Source: a virus
DNA: 54,137 nucleotides
Reading direction: 5' to 3' (one strand)
IMG/VR virus record: IMGVR_UViG_3300022074_000055
Span: 1 to 54,137 of that record
Shown here one piece after another: positions 22,023-29,930 of the stretch. The position numbers and the translations under genes are program-made. Each line of letters starts with the position of its first letter. Within the stretch, counting starts at the first letter, position 1. The notes under the pieces were generated by a model. The model was not told the DNA's origin and did no database searches. It saw only the letters and a list, made by a program, of their open reading frames with translations.

Positions 22023-22612
22023 TGGCTGATAAAATAAAATATACACCCGAACAAAGAGCTAGAATTGCTGATTTAGTTGATAGGTTCCCTGATATTTCTA
22101 GAAGTAAATTAATGGAAATGGCAAAGACAAAATATCCCAAAACATTTTCTAGAAAAATGGAAAAGGGCGGTAGTGTAGGTCCAAAACCAAGACCTAAAAA
22201 TGCTCCTAAGAAAGTAAAGCAAGTAGGTCCTAAACCTAGACCTACATCTGGTATGATGAATGAAATGATGGGTCGTATGATTGATGACCCAGGAAAAACT
22301 ATTTCTGATGCAGATGCTGCTGAATTACTTAAAATGGCTATAAAAGCTACTAGTGGAATAGGAAAAACTACTGGAAGAACCATGTCTGATTCTGATGCAG
22401 CAGAGATATCAAGAATGAGTAAAAGAGTTAAAAACTTTGAAGACGGTGGTGAAGTAAACCGTGATTTAGGCGGTTTTATTCTTGATTCGTATTTAGGTGG
22501 TGTTCGCCAGAAGGATTTAAGACCTAAAAAAGTAGGTGGTTATTCACCAACTAGAAAGAACACTGGCGCTGTAATGCCCGGTCGTGGTGGCAAGTTTAAA
22601 GGAACAAAATAA
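22022..22612 (+). CDS. KFKG-tail protein 1
   Basis: 196 residues, start overlapping the terL stop. Basic and Gly/Pro-rich, with a repeat VGPKPRPKNAPKK / VGPKPRPTSG and a duplicated motif ISDADAAELLKMA / MSDSDAAEISRMS. It ends NTGAVMPGRGGKFKGTK, the tail shared by the next five proteins. The codons for FKG (TTTAAAGGA) also form the ribosome site of the next gene. Probably virion or packaging associated; no domain recognised. Confidence 0.6.
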   Translation: MADKIKYTPEQRARIADLVDRFPDISRSKLMEMAKTKYPKTFSRKMEKGGSVGPKPRPKNAPKKVKQVGPKPRPTSGMMNEMMGRMIDDPGKTISDADAAELLKMAIKATSGIGKTTGRTMSDSDAAEISRMSKRVKNFEDGGEVNRDLGGFILDSYLGGVRQKDLRPKKVGGYSPTRKNTGAVMPGRGGKFKGTK

Positions 22613-22863
22613 TGGCTGAAAGATCTGCATATTTAAACTCATTATTAGCACTTGAAGCTCTTTCTAGAGAGATGGAAACTTCTCCAGCAAGAAGACAAAT
22701 GTTCAGGAATTTTTTTATTGATCCTGATGCTGAAATAGCATCTCAAAGGGCTGCTAGAAGAAAGAGCTACTTTGGCGCTAAAGCTAGAGGTATGAAAGAT
22801 GGTGGTGTTGTTCGAGGTGCGGGTGCTGCTACGTCAGGCACTAAGTTTAAAGGAGTATTCTAA
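22612..22863 (+). CDS. KFKG-tail protein 2
   Basis: 83 residues, helical N-terminal half (LNSLLALEALSREME), basic middle, and the tail DGGVVRGAGAATSGTKFKGV plus Phe. Start overlaps the previous stop. TTTAAAGGAG at its end serves as the ribosome site for the following gene. Confidence 0.6.
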   Translation: MAERSAYLNSLLALEALSREMETSPARRQMFRNFFIDPDAEIASQRAARRKSYFGAKARGMKDGGVVRGAGAATSGTKFKGVF

Positions 22864-23189
22864 TGAGCAATGAATTCAATGAGGCTTTATTAGAGCAGTT
22901 ATTTGAAGAAGCATTAGAAATGGGCATGACAGATGATGCTGCCGCTAAGTTTGCTCGTAAGCGTTTTGAGGAAATGCCAGAGCCTGATTACAAGGCTGAA
23001 GGTGGTGTTATTAAGATGAAAAAGGGTGGCAAAGCTTTTCCTGATTTAACTGGTGATGGGAAAGTCACCAAAAAGGATATATTGCGTGGCAGAGGTGTTT
23101 CTGGTTTTAAGTATGGTGGTGTTGCCTCTAATGTTTCTCGTGGCGGTGGCGCTGCTTTGCGTGGCACTAAATTCACAGGAGTAAAGTGA
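22863..23189 (+). CDS. KFKG-tail protein 3 with EF-hand-like loop
   Basis: 108 residues. Acidic helical N-terminus (EALLEQLFEEALEMG), then DLTGDGKVTKKD near 61-72, which has the calcium-ligand spacing of an EF-hand or dockerin loop (D1, T3, D5, T9, D12). Ends GGGAALRGTKFTGVK. Overlaps both neighbours. A calcium-binding virion part is possible in seawater but unproven. Confidence 0.6.
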   Translation: MSNEFNEALLEQLFEEALEMGMTDDAAAKFARKRFEEMPEPDYKAEGGVIKMKKGGKAFPDLTGDGKVTKKDILRGRGVSGFKYGGVASNVSRGGGAALRGTKFTGVK

Positions 23190-23392
23190 TGAGTGGTCCA
23201 TTTAGAAAAAAAGGTCTTAGAGTTTTTGATAAAGGCTACAGGGCGGTTCCTAAAATGTTTCGTGGAACAATCATAGGTGATTTAATGGAAGAGATGATGG
23301 GGGTCAAAAAACCTTTTAAAAAACCTAAAAGAATGAAAAATGGTGGTGCTGTTTTAAAGGGTAGAGGAACCAAATTTAAGGGGACATTTTGA
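23189..23392 (+). CDS. KFKG-tail protein 4
   Basis: 67 residues from ATG 23189, overlapping the previous stop, with AGGAG upstream. Very basic, with IIGDLMEEMMG in the middle. Ends NGGAVLKGRGTKFKGTF. Its end AAGGGG is the ribosome site of the next gene. Confidence 0.6.
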   Translation: MSGPFRKKGLRVFDKGYRAVPKMFRGTIIGDLMEEMMGVKKPFKKPKRMKNGGAVLKGRGTKFKGTF

Positions 23393-23802
23393 TGAACGTT
23401 AAAGAGTTTAATAAAAAATTTAAAAAAGTTACCAAGTCAGATTATGATGATTTGCTTCCAGCATCAAAAAGAATGTTTGATGCTGCTAAAAGATTAGGTT
23501 TAATCGCTGCTGCTCCTAAAAGTGGAGGTATGCTTTCAAAAACTGGTACAGTGACTGTTTTTGACCCAACAACATATGAACGAGTGCCTAGAAAAGAATT
23601 ACAAGTCAATATGTTCATGCCGTCTAGGGAAGAGAAATTTAAACCATATCCAGGTGATAAAAGATATGACCCTGACATAGGGCAAGCTATACCTACAAGA
23701 AGACCTATTTTAATGAGTGAGATAAAAAAAGCGGGTAAAAACTTTAAAAAAGGCGGTGCTGTTATGCCTAATAGGGGCGGTAATTTTAAGGGTACATTCT
23801 AA
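23392..23802 (+). CDS. KFKG-tail protein 5
   Basis: 136 residues from ATG 23392. Basic N-terminus (VKEFNKKFKKVTKSDYDDL), a strand-rich middle (GTVTVFDPTTYERVP, KELQVNMFMPS) and the tail KGGAVMPNRGGNFKGTF. The next start overlaps its stop. Confidence 0.6.
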   Translation: MNVKEFNKKFKKVTKSDYDDLLPASKRMFDAAKRLGLIAAAPKSGGMLSKTGTVTVFDPTTYERVPRKELQVNMFMPSREEKFKPYPGDKRYDPDIGQAIPTRRPILMSEIKKAGKNFKKGGAVMPNRGGNFKGTF

Positions 23803-23978
23803 TGCGATCTGACAAAGAAATCAGAATAATGGCTCAAAGGGACATTACTAATCTTACTAATGCTGAGTTTGATAGGCATCTAGTTATGGAAAGTGAAAAA
23901 GCGATGAAATCCAAGTCTCCTATGGGCAGGGGGTTTGGTGTGGCAACAAGAGGCAGTAAGTTTAAAGGAACATTTTAA
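23802..23978 (+). CDS. KFKG-tail protein 6
   Basis: 58 residues, ATG overlapping the previous stop. Helical (EIRIMAQRDITNLTNAEF), ending GRGFGVATRGSKFKGTF. It is the last of the chain: the next gene is 182 bases on, so here the tail is kept with no downstream ribosome site to supply. That argues for a role of the tail in the protein. Confidence 0.6.
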   Translation: MRSDKEIRIMAQRDITNLTNAEFDRHLVMESEKAMKSKSPMGRGFGVATRGSKFKGTF

Positions 23979-24131
23979 AGACTATTCATCAAATTTGGAA
24001 AATATTGGTTATATTATTTGATGAAGTCTAAGTGGTTGGGTCATTTTGTATCATTGATAAGGTGAATTGCCCTTCGGCTTTATCAGCGCTCAGTAACCCT
24101 CACTTTGAGGCGCAATTCAATTTGACCCAAC
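23979..24131 (+). ncRNA. Structured intergenic RNA: long hairpin plus three-way junction
   Basis: First, TTCATCAAAT (23985-23994) and ATTTGATGAA (24016-24025) are a perfect 10-base inverted repeat. Then GTTGGGTCA (24035-24043) pairs with TGACCCAAC (24123-24131). Enclosed by it are two abutting hairpins: TGATAA (24055-24060)/TTATCA (24080-24085), capped by GCC-CTTC-GGC, and GCGCTCA (24086-24092)/TGAGGCGC (24106-24113). An alternative stem TGAATTGC/GCAATTCA competes. It lies between the terminase cluster and the portal gene, so a leader regulator, terminator-like element or packaging RNA are all possible. Confidence 0.5.
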
Positions 24132-24160
24132 ACCAATTAAGGGATTAAGGGGAACATAAA

Positions 24161-26596
24161 ATGGCAGTAGAAAAAATACTTGGTGCAGGAGGGGATATTC
24201 CTATAGAAGCCATTGAGGAGATAGGAATAAGTGAGGAAGTTATTCCTGTTGACGCTAATATTCTTCAGTTTGAAGATGGTAGTGCTTTAATTGGTGGAGA
24301 AGAGGAAGAGCTATCTGTTCAGCTTCAAGACTTGCCTTATGATGCTAATTTAGCTGATTACATAGATGATGCAGAACTTGCTGTTATTTCCAGTGATTTA
24401 GTTGGTAGTATCGATGATGATTTTTCTTCTAGAAAAGAATGGGAAGATACTTATAAAAGAGGTATTGACCTTCTGGGGATGAAATATGAAGACCGTTCCC
24501 AGCCATTTGAGGGTGCTACAGGGGTTGTTCATCCATTATTGGCAGAAAGTGTAACACAGTTTCAGGCGCAAGCTTACAGGGAGCTTTTACCAGCAGGAGG
24601 GCCTGTTAGAACACAGATTATTGGTGCAGAGAATTCAGAGGTTGTAAAGCAGGCTGAACGCATCAAGAATTACATGAATTATCAAATAACATATGAGATG
24701 GAAGAGTATGATCCTGAATTAGATCAGATGTTGTTTTATCTTCCTATTATTGGCTCTACATTTAAAAAAGTTTATTTTGACCCATTATTACAGCGACCTG
24801 TTTCTAAGTTTGTTCATGCTGAAGATTTAGTTGTTCCATACACAGCAACTGATTTATTTAGCTGTTCTCGTGTTACTCACGTTGTAAAAATGAACAAGAA
24901 TGAGATATTAAAGCTTCAGGTTTCTGGTTTTTACTCAGACGTTAATCTGCCAGGGGGCGGTTATGGTGCAGAGGACTACAGTGAGGTTCAGGAATCTATT
25001 AATGAGGTTGATGGTATACAGCCTTCAGGCTCCAATGAAGATGTTGTTTTGTATGAAGTTCACACAGATTTAGACCTTACTGGCTTTGAAGATTTGGATA
25101 TGGAAGGTGAGCCTACAGGAATTAAACTTCCGTACATTGTTACCTTGATTGAGAAAAGTGGCAAAGTTTTGTCTGTTCGTAGAAACTACGACATAGAAAA
25201 GCCTTTGCAGAAAAAACAGTATTTTGTGCATTACAAATTTCTTCCAGGGTTAGGCTTCTACGGTTTTGGCTTAACTCACATGATTGGAAATTTAGCACAA
25301 GGAGCTACGAGTCTTTTAAGACAGTTGATAGACGCTGGAACTCTATCAAACCTCCCTGCTGGCTTTAAGGCTCGTGGCGCTCGTATTCGTGATGAGAATG
25401 AACCATTAAATCCTGGTGAATTTAGAGACATTGATGTGGCTGGTATGGATATACGTCAGGCTCTTATGGCATTGCCGTTTAAAGAGCCTTCACAGACGCT
25501 GTATTCGCTTCTAGGTACTTTAGTTGACTCTGGACGCAGATTTGCTTCTATGGCTGATATGAAAGTCGCTGAGATGGGTGGAGAGACACCTGTTGGCACG
25601 ACTATGGCTATTATGGAGCGTGGCACTAAAGTTATGAGTGCTATTCACAAGCGTTTGCATTACTCACAGAAGCAAGAGTTTAAGCTTCTTGCTGGTTTGT
25701 TTGCTCGATTCACTCCTCCTTCATATATGTATGAGGTTCCGGGCGCCCCTCCAGAAATAAAAGCTACCGATTTTGATGGTAGGATTGATGTTATACCTGT
25801 ATCAGACCCGAACATATTTTCTATGTCTCAGAGAATTGCATTGGCTCAGACTCAGTTGCAGTTAGTTCAAAGCAATCCAGATTTACATGGGGGTCAACAA
25901 GGTTTGTATCAGGCGTATAGAAAAATGTACGAAGCTTTAGGAGTAACAAATGTCGATTCAATACTTCCTGTCCCGCCTGAACCAGTTCCTGCTAACCCTG
26001 CAAAAGAAAATCAGGAAGCTATGCGAGGAAAGTCTTTACAGGTATTTGCAGATCAGAACCATAAAGCGCACATTGAGGCGCACTTGGCAATTATTGCAAC
26101 GCCAGTGGCGCAAGCTAATGCGGCAATTGTAATGACACTACAAGGTCATATTCAAGAGCATATTGGATTTATGGCAGAGCAAATGGCTCAAGATGAAGTT
26201 ATGGAAGGCATGGATCAAATGCAGGCTCAAATGATAGCCACAAATCCTGATTTACAAGCTCAAGTGGCAAATCAAGTTTCTTCCCGTGCTGCTGAATTAA
26301 TTGGTGAATTAACTGAACAATATGCACAAGCTGTATCTCCTCCACCAGAACAAGACCCTCTTGTGTCCATTAGACAACAAGAGCTTGCTTTACGCGGTGC
26401 TGATATTCAAAGAAAAGCTGAAGAGTTTGAGCGTTCACAAGAGTTTGACAAAGAAAAAGAACGCAATGATAAACTACTTGCTCAACAGCGTTTAGATTTA
26501 CAAGATGAGGCTCTTTCTGATAAAACTAGAGTTGCAGAAGAGCGAATTCAAACGCAGAGGGATATTGCTGCGGCAAACATAAGGAGTAGAGGATGA
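24161..26596 (+). CDS. Portal protein
   Basis: 811 residues with AAGGGGAAC upstream. The N-terminal part has RKEWEDTYKRGIDLLG, FEGATGVVHPLLAESVTQFQA and YRELLPAGGPVR, a pattern I recognise in the large portal proteins of marine podoviruses. The middle is beta-rich, with SKFVHAEDLVVPY. The C-terminal 200 residues are Gln-rich helices with coiled-coil character (IRQQELALRGADIQRKAEEF), as in a portal barrel. It forms the dodecameric ring for DNA entry and exit. Position after terL and before scaffold and capsid agrees. Confidence 0.85.
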   Translation: MAVEKILGAGGDIPIEAIEEIGISEEVIPVDANILQFEDGSALIGGEEEELSVQLQDLPYDANLADYIDDAELAVISSDLVGSIDDDFSSRKEWEDTYKRGIDLLGMKYEDRSQPFEGATGVVHPLLAESVTQFQAQAYRELLPAGGPVRTQIIGAENSEVVKQAERIKNYMNYQITYEMEEYDPELDQMLFYLPIIGSTFKKVYFDPLLQRPVSKFVHAEDLVVPYTATDLFSCSRVTHVVKMNKNEILKLQVSGFYSDVNLPGGGYGAEDYSEVQESINEVDGIQPSGSNEDVVLYEVHTDLDLTGFEDLDMEGEPTGIKLPYIVTLIEKSGKVLSVRRNYDIEKPLQKKQYFVHYKFLPGLGFYGFGLTHMIGNLAQGATSLLRQLIDAGTLSNLPAGFKARGARIRDENEPLNPGEFRDIDVAGMDIRQALMALPFKEPSQTLYSLLGTLVDSGRRFASMADMKVAEMGGETPVGTTMAIMERGTKVMSAIHKRLHYSQKQEFKLLAGLFARFTPPSYMYEVPGAPPEIKATDFDGRIDVIPVSDPNIFSMSQRIALAQTQLQLVQSNPDLHGGQQGLYQAYRKMYEALGVTNVDSILPVPPEPVPANPAKENQEAMRGKSLQVFADQNHKAHIEAHLAIIATPVAQANAAIVMTLQGHIQEHIGFMAEQMAQDEVMEGMDQMQAQMIATNPDLQAQVANQVSSRAAELIGELTEQYAQAVSPPPEQDPLVSIRQQELALRGADIQRKAEEFERSQEFDKEKERNDKLLAQQRLDLQDEALSDKTRVAEERIQTQRDIAAANIRSRG

Positions 26597-26844
26597 GTGC
26601 AAGTTCAATAAATCGACAAGTAGCCGCTGATATGAAGGCCAAAAAGCTGGAGAGAAGAGATGCCATTGAAAAAAGGAACAAGCCAGAAGACAGTAAGCTC
26701 GAACATCAGCAAATTAATGTCGGAGGGTTATCCGCAGAAACAAGCGATAGCGATATCCCTATCGTCATCGAAAAAACCGAAGCCAAGCCAAAAGCCAAAA
26801 AGAAAGCTTCAAGCAAAAAAAAGACAAGTGCAAAAAAAACGTGA
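26593..26844 (+). CDS. Lys-rich small protein overlapping the next gene in another frame
   Basis: 83 residues, ATG overlapping the portal stop, AGGAG upstream. Charged helical N-terminus and a poly-basic tail of [19 protein letters not shown] type. For 185 bases it shares DNA with the 26660 gene in a different frame. Both have ribosome sites and plausible composition. Function unknown; nucleic-acid binding is likely from the tail. Confidence 0.5.
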   Translation: MSASSINRQVAADMKAKKLERRDAIEKRNKPEDSKLEHQQINVGGLSAETSDSDIPIVIEKTEAKPKAKKKASSKKKTSAKKT

Positions 26845-26908
26845 TGGCGGGGTGATAACGAAGTTTTCACGAATATCTAAACCACAAAGATTTGAGGGAA
26901 TCTTTTAG
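26660..26908 (+). CDS. MPLKKG...SQKT small phage protein
   Basis: 82 residues with GGAGAGAAG before ATG 26660. The start [20 protein letters not shown] followed by [13 protein letters not shown] is a small family I recognise from many phages, of unknown function. The C-terminal part is very basic and ends [20 protein letters not shown] plus IF, a distant version of the KFKG tail of 22022-23978. It overlaps the preceding gene in another frame. Confidence 0.65.
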   Translation: MPLKKGTSQKTVSSNISKLMSEGYPQKQAIAISLSSSKKPKPSQKPKRKLQAKKRQVQKKRDGGVITKFSRISKPQRFEGIF

Positions 26909-26946
26909 TTACTTGAAATGAAGGGCTTTTTACCAAGGGGTTGGTA

Positions 26947-27426
26947 ATGATTGATCCTATTTCAAGCATGGCACTCGCCTCATCCGCTTTCGCGACTTTA
27001 AAAAAAGGGGTGAGCATAGGCCGAGATCTTCATTCGATGGGAAAAAGTTTGTCTACTTGGATGTCTGCGGTATCTGATATTGACCGCGCCCATCACGAGG
27101 CTAAGAATCCTCCTATATTTAAAAAGCTGTTTTCTGGTAAATCTGTAGAGCAAGAAGCGATGGAATTGTTCACTCAAAAAAAACAGCTTGAGAACCAAAG
27201 AGATGAGCTTCGTAAATTAATTAGTTCTATGTGTGGGCCTTCTGCTTGGCAAGAACTGATCAAGATGGAAAGGGATATAAGACAACAAAGAAAAGAAACT
27301 ATCTACAAGCAGCGTGAAGCTCGTAAGCATTTCGTAGAAGCTATAGCAATAATATTTCTAGTTATTGTTGTTGTAGGATTTGCGGTTGGTCTGTTGTGGC
27401 TATATGTGAATAGGAGTTCGTTTTGA
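26947..27426 (+). CDS. Coiled-coil protein with C-terminal membrane anchor
   Basis: 159 residues from ATG 26947 (AAGGGG upstream), preferred over TTG 26941. Ala-rich N-terminus (ISSMALASSAFATLKKG), a long charged coiled coil (FTQKKQLENQRDELRKL, MERDIRQQRKETIYKQRE), and a membrane helix near 135-155 (AIIFLVIVVVGFAVGLLWLY). The product would be tail-anchored in the inner membrane. Next to an EF-hand membrane protein and a holin, it may belong to the lysis module. Confidence 0.6.
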   Translation: MIDPISSMALASSAFATLKKGVSIGRDLHSMGKSLSTWMSAVSDIDRAHHEAKNPPIFKKLFSGKSVEQEAMELFTQKKQLENQRDELRKLISSMCGPSAWQELIKMERDIRQQRKETIYKQREARKHFVEAIAIIFLVIVVVGFAVGLLWLYVNRSSF

Positions 27427-27764
27427 TACAAAAAAAATTAGAAAAAGGTTCAGAATATAATAAATATGATCTAGATGGGGATGGCATTGTGGATGATGAT
27501 GAGTTAGCCGCAGCAGAAAAACTACATGAGATAGAAGCTGCCGAAAAACATGAAGCTGCAGAGCTTCGCAAAATGACAGCGCAAAGACGTATGGCTACTG
27601 CTGTTTTAGTATTTATGGCTCTTTATACATTGCTAATGTTTGCTCCATTTATTCCAGACTCTCGAATAAAATTATTAACAGATTTATCTAACTTGCTTTA
27701 CATAACAGGAGGTACTATTGTAGGAGCATATATGGGTGTATCTGCTTGGATGTCTAAAAAATAA
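27423..27764 (+). CDS. EF-hand plus two-helix membrane protein, possible holin-like
   Basis: 113 residues from TTG 27423 with AGGAG 7 bases upstream. DLDGDGIVDDDE near residues 15-26 is a textbook EF-hand calcium loop (D1, D3, D5, D9, E12). A charged helix rich in Glu, Ala and His follows, then two membrane helices (TAVLVFMALYTLLMFAPF and a second near 88-108). The combination suggests a membrane protein whose state could depend on calcium. Placed directly before the GTA-type holin gene; a lysis role is inference. Confidence 0.65.
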   Translation: MIQKKLEKGSEYNKYDLDGDGIVDDDELAAAEKLHEIEAAEKHEAAELRKMTAQRRMATAVLVFMALYTLLMFAPFIPDSRIKLLTDLSNLLYITGGTIVGAYMGVSAWMSKK

Positions 27765-27958
27765 TGTTTGAGCATTTATTTCTGTTGTTTGTTTTTACAG
27801 GATTAGAGCCTAATAAAAAGTTAGAAAGCCAAGATATGTATTTTAGAAACCTACATGAATGTACATATTTTGCTAGGGAATTGCATAAACAAGGCGAGAC
27901 AATCACTGCATATTGCCTGCCAAAATATGTAAACATTGAAGCTGTAAAGGTATATTGA
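27764..27958 (+). CDS. Small secreted or membrane-associated protein
   Basis: 64 residues, ATG overlapping the previous stop. Hydrophobic N-terminus (MFEHLFLLFVFTG) like a signal or anchor, then ESQDMYFRNLHECTYFAREL and AYCLPKYVNIE with two Cys that could form a disulfide outside the cytoplasm. I recall similar small proteins near phage holins; function unknown. Confidence 0.55.
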   Translation: MFEHLFLLFVFTGLEPNKKLESQDMYFRNLHECTYFARELHKQGETITAYCLPKYVNIEAVKVY

Positions 27959-27959
27959 T

Positions 27960-28355
27960 ATGTTACAAGCATTGATAGGCCCAGTATCAGGGCTTTTAGA
28001 TAAATTTATTGAAGATAAAGATCAGAAGAATGCCCTCGCCCACGAAATCGCCACACTCGCCACAAAACAAGCGCACGAAGCGCAACTCGCACAAGTCGAA
28101 GTTAACAAAGCAGAAGCTCAACACAGGTCAATATTTGTTGCTGGATGGCGCCCCTTTACAGGATGGGTCACTGCGTTCGCGCTTGCGTATCACTTTTGCC
28201 TTATGCCACTTATTCTTTTCGCAACTGCGATTGCTGGTATTGAAATACCTGAACTACCTAGCTTCGACATGGAAACCTTAACAACTATTCTTCTTGGAAT
28301 GTTGGGTCTTGGTAGTATGCGTAGCTTTGAAAAGTTTAAAGGTTTAACAAAATAA
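27960..28355 (+). CDS. Holin, GTA-type 3TM family
   Basis: 131 residues. An amphipathic N-terminal region (PVSGLLDKFIEDKDQK), a charged helix rich in Ala, Glu and Gln, then SIFVAGWRPFTGWVTAFALA, the signature of the GTA_holin_3TM family. Membrane segments run near 57-75, 78-92 and 105-122. It should permeabilise the inner membrane and release the endolysins. Neighbouring small membrane genes support a lysis cassette placed among head genes. Confidence 0.75.
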   Translation: MLQALIGPVSGLLDKFIEDKDQKNALAHEIATLATKQAHEAQLAQVEVNKAEAQHRSIFVAGWRPFTGWVTAFALAYHFCLMPLILFATAIAGIEIPELPSFDMETLTTILLGMLGLGSMRSFEKFKGLTK

Positions 28356-28546
28356 TGGATGCAGTAGCATTAACTGAACATATGCTAAAGAACATACGCG
28401 AGAAGAAGAGTGATTATTCTCAGATGCTTGCTGATGGTGCGGTAGAGGATTATTCAAACTACCGATTTATAGTAGGGCAAATACGCGGCTTGCAATATTG
28501 TGAAGATGAATTAACTGCCGCGATGAAAGGTGTCATAGAGGGATGA
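28355..28546 (+). CDS. Small helical protein of unknown function
   Basis: 63 residues, coupled to both neighbours by overlapping start and stop. Helical (EHMLKNIREKKSDYSQML, YRFIVGQIRGLQYCEDEL). The pattern resembles small phage proteins next to head genes; function unknown. Confidence 0.55.
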   Translation: MDAVALTEHMLKNIREKKSDYSQMLADGAVEDYSNYRFIVGQIRGLQYCEDELTAAMKGVIEG

Positions 28547-29001
28547 CAAAGAAACTATTCGTGCCAGATAGAGTGGCTACGGCAAAGCTTCCTAAATCTA
28601 TTGAAAAAGGATTTGAAGCTGAAGAAGATAAAAACTCCAAAAATCCAGAGGAATTTGACGGTTCTGTTATAGATAGACTGCCTCAACCAGTAGGTTACAG
28701 GCTTCTCGTTATTCCTTATTACATGAAATCCAAGACAAAAGGTGGTGTTTATATACCTGACGCTACTCGTGATCGTGAAAGCTTTGCTACAGTAGCGGCT
28801 TATGTTGTTCGGCTTGGTCCAGACGCATACAAAGACATTGATAAGTTTCCTTCAGGAGCTTGGTGTGGTGAGAAATCATGGGTGCTTATGGGTAGATATG
28901 CTGGCAACAGGTTCAAAGTGGATGGTCTTGAGGTTAGGCTCATAAATGACGATAATATTATCGGAACTATCCTTGACCCCGCAGATATATCTTATGTATA
29001 A
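28543..29001 (+). CDS. GroES-like cochaperonin
   Basis: 152 residues. After a charged N-terminal extension of about 45 residues comes a Cpn10 domain: PQPVGYRLLVIPYYMKSKTK, GGVYIPDATRDRE (mobile-loop region), AAYVVRLGPDAY and WVLMGRYAGNRFKVDG, ending INDDNIIGTILDP. It probably caps host GroEL to fold the capsid protein, as T4 gp31 does for gp23. Its position two genes before the scaffold supports this. Confidence 0.8.
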   Translation: MTKKLFVPDRVATAKLPKSIEKGFEAEEDKNSKNPEEFDGSVIDRLPQPVGYRLLVIPYYMKSKTKGGVYIPDATRDRESFATVAAYVVRLGPDAYKDIDKFPSGAWCGEKSWVLMGRYAGNRFKVDGLEVRLINDDNIIGTILDPADISYV

Positions 29002-29018
29002 ATAATTAGGAGATTTTT

Positions 29019-29930
29019 ATGGAAAATACTGAAAATCAAAATGCAGTAGAAGAAGAAATGACAACTGTTTCTTTAGAAGAGCCAGAAGTTAACACTTCAG
29101 ATACTTCTGAAGAGTTGCAAACCAGAACAAATGTTCAGGATAATTCTGATGAATCTGATGAATCCGATCAAGAGTTAGATAATTATAACAGTTCTGTTCA
29201 GAAAAGAATCAATCAATTAACTGCTAAAAGAAAACAGGCTATTGAAGAAGCGGAGGCAGCTTATCAATATGCCAAACAAAAAGAAGCTGAAAACGAACAA
29301 TTAAGAAAAAAATATGATGAGTTAAATACTGGTTATGTTGGCGAATATGGAACTCGCATTGAATCTCAAACAGCAGAAGCAAAGAGACTTGCAAAAGAAG
29401 CTTTTGACTTAGGTGATACGGATAAATTTTCTGAAGCTCAAGAGTTAATAGCTCGTTTAGCAATTGAAAAAGAGCGTTTAAGAATACAAAAGGCTAGAGT
29501 AGAAGAGCAAGAAGTTTCTGTGGAGCCCAAAGCCCCCGATGCTCAACCTCAGAAAGCTCAACGTCCTCTTGATCCTAAACTTGTTAGTTGGATGAATAAA
29601 AATACTTGGTTTAACCAAGATAGAATTATGACAATGGCGGCTCAAGAAATCCACAGACAACTTGTTGCGGATGAGGGATTTGATCCGACAAGTGATGATT
29701 ATTATAAAGAAATTGATAGGCGTATGAGAGTGGAAATGCCTAATAAGTTTCAGGAGAAACGGAATATAGCCCAATCTGTAGCTCCTGCGTCTAACGGACG
29801 GTCTGTTAAATCTGGGCGGAAAAAAGCGGTAGAACTTACTCCTGGAGAGGTGGCTTTTGCTAATAAAATGAAAATACCGCTTGAGCGTTTTGCTTTAGAA
29901 AAAGCTAAAATTGAACAAAGGAGTGCATAA
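29019..29930 (+). CDS. Capsid scaffold protein
   Basis: 303 residues with AGGAGAT upstream. Acidic N-terminus with runs of Glu, Asp and Ser (DNSDESDESDQELD), a long Lys/Glu coiled coil (KRKQAIEEAEAAYQYAKQKE) and a basic Pro-rich C-terminal part. Composition and position immediately before the capsid genes match scaffolding proteins, which direct procapsid assembly and then leave. No protease gene was recognised. Confidence 0.75.
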   Translation: MENTENQNAVEEEMTTVSLEEPEVNTSDTSEELQTRTNVQDNSDESDESDQELDNYNSSVQKRINQLTAKRKQAIEEAEAAYQYAKQKEAENEQLRKKYDELNTGYVGEYGTRIESQTAEAKRLAKEAFDLGDTDKFSEAQELIARLAIEKERLRIQKARVEEQEVSVEPKAPDAQPQKAQRPLDPKLVSWMNKNTWFNQDRIMTMAAQEIHRQLVADEGFDPTSDDYYKEIDRRMRVEMPNKFQEKRNIAQSVAPASNGRSVKSGRKKAVELTPGEVAFANKMKIPLERFALEKAKIEQRSA

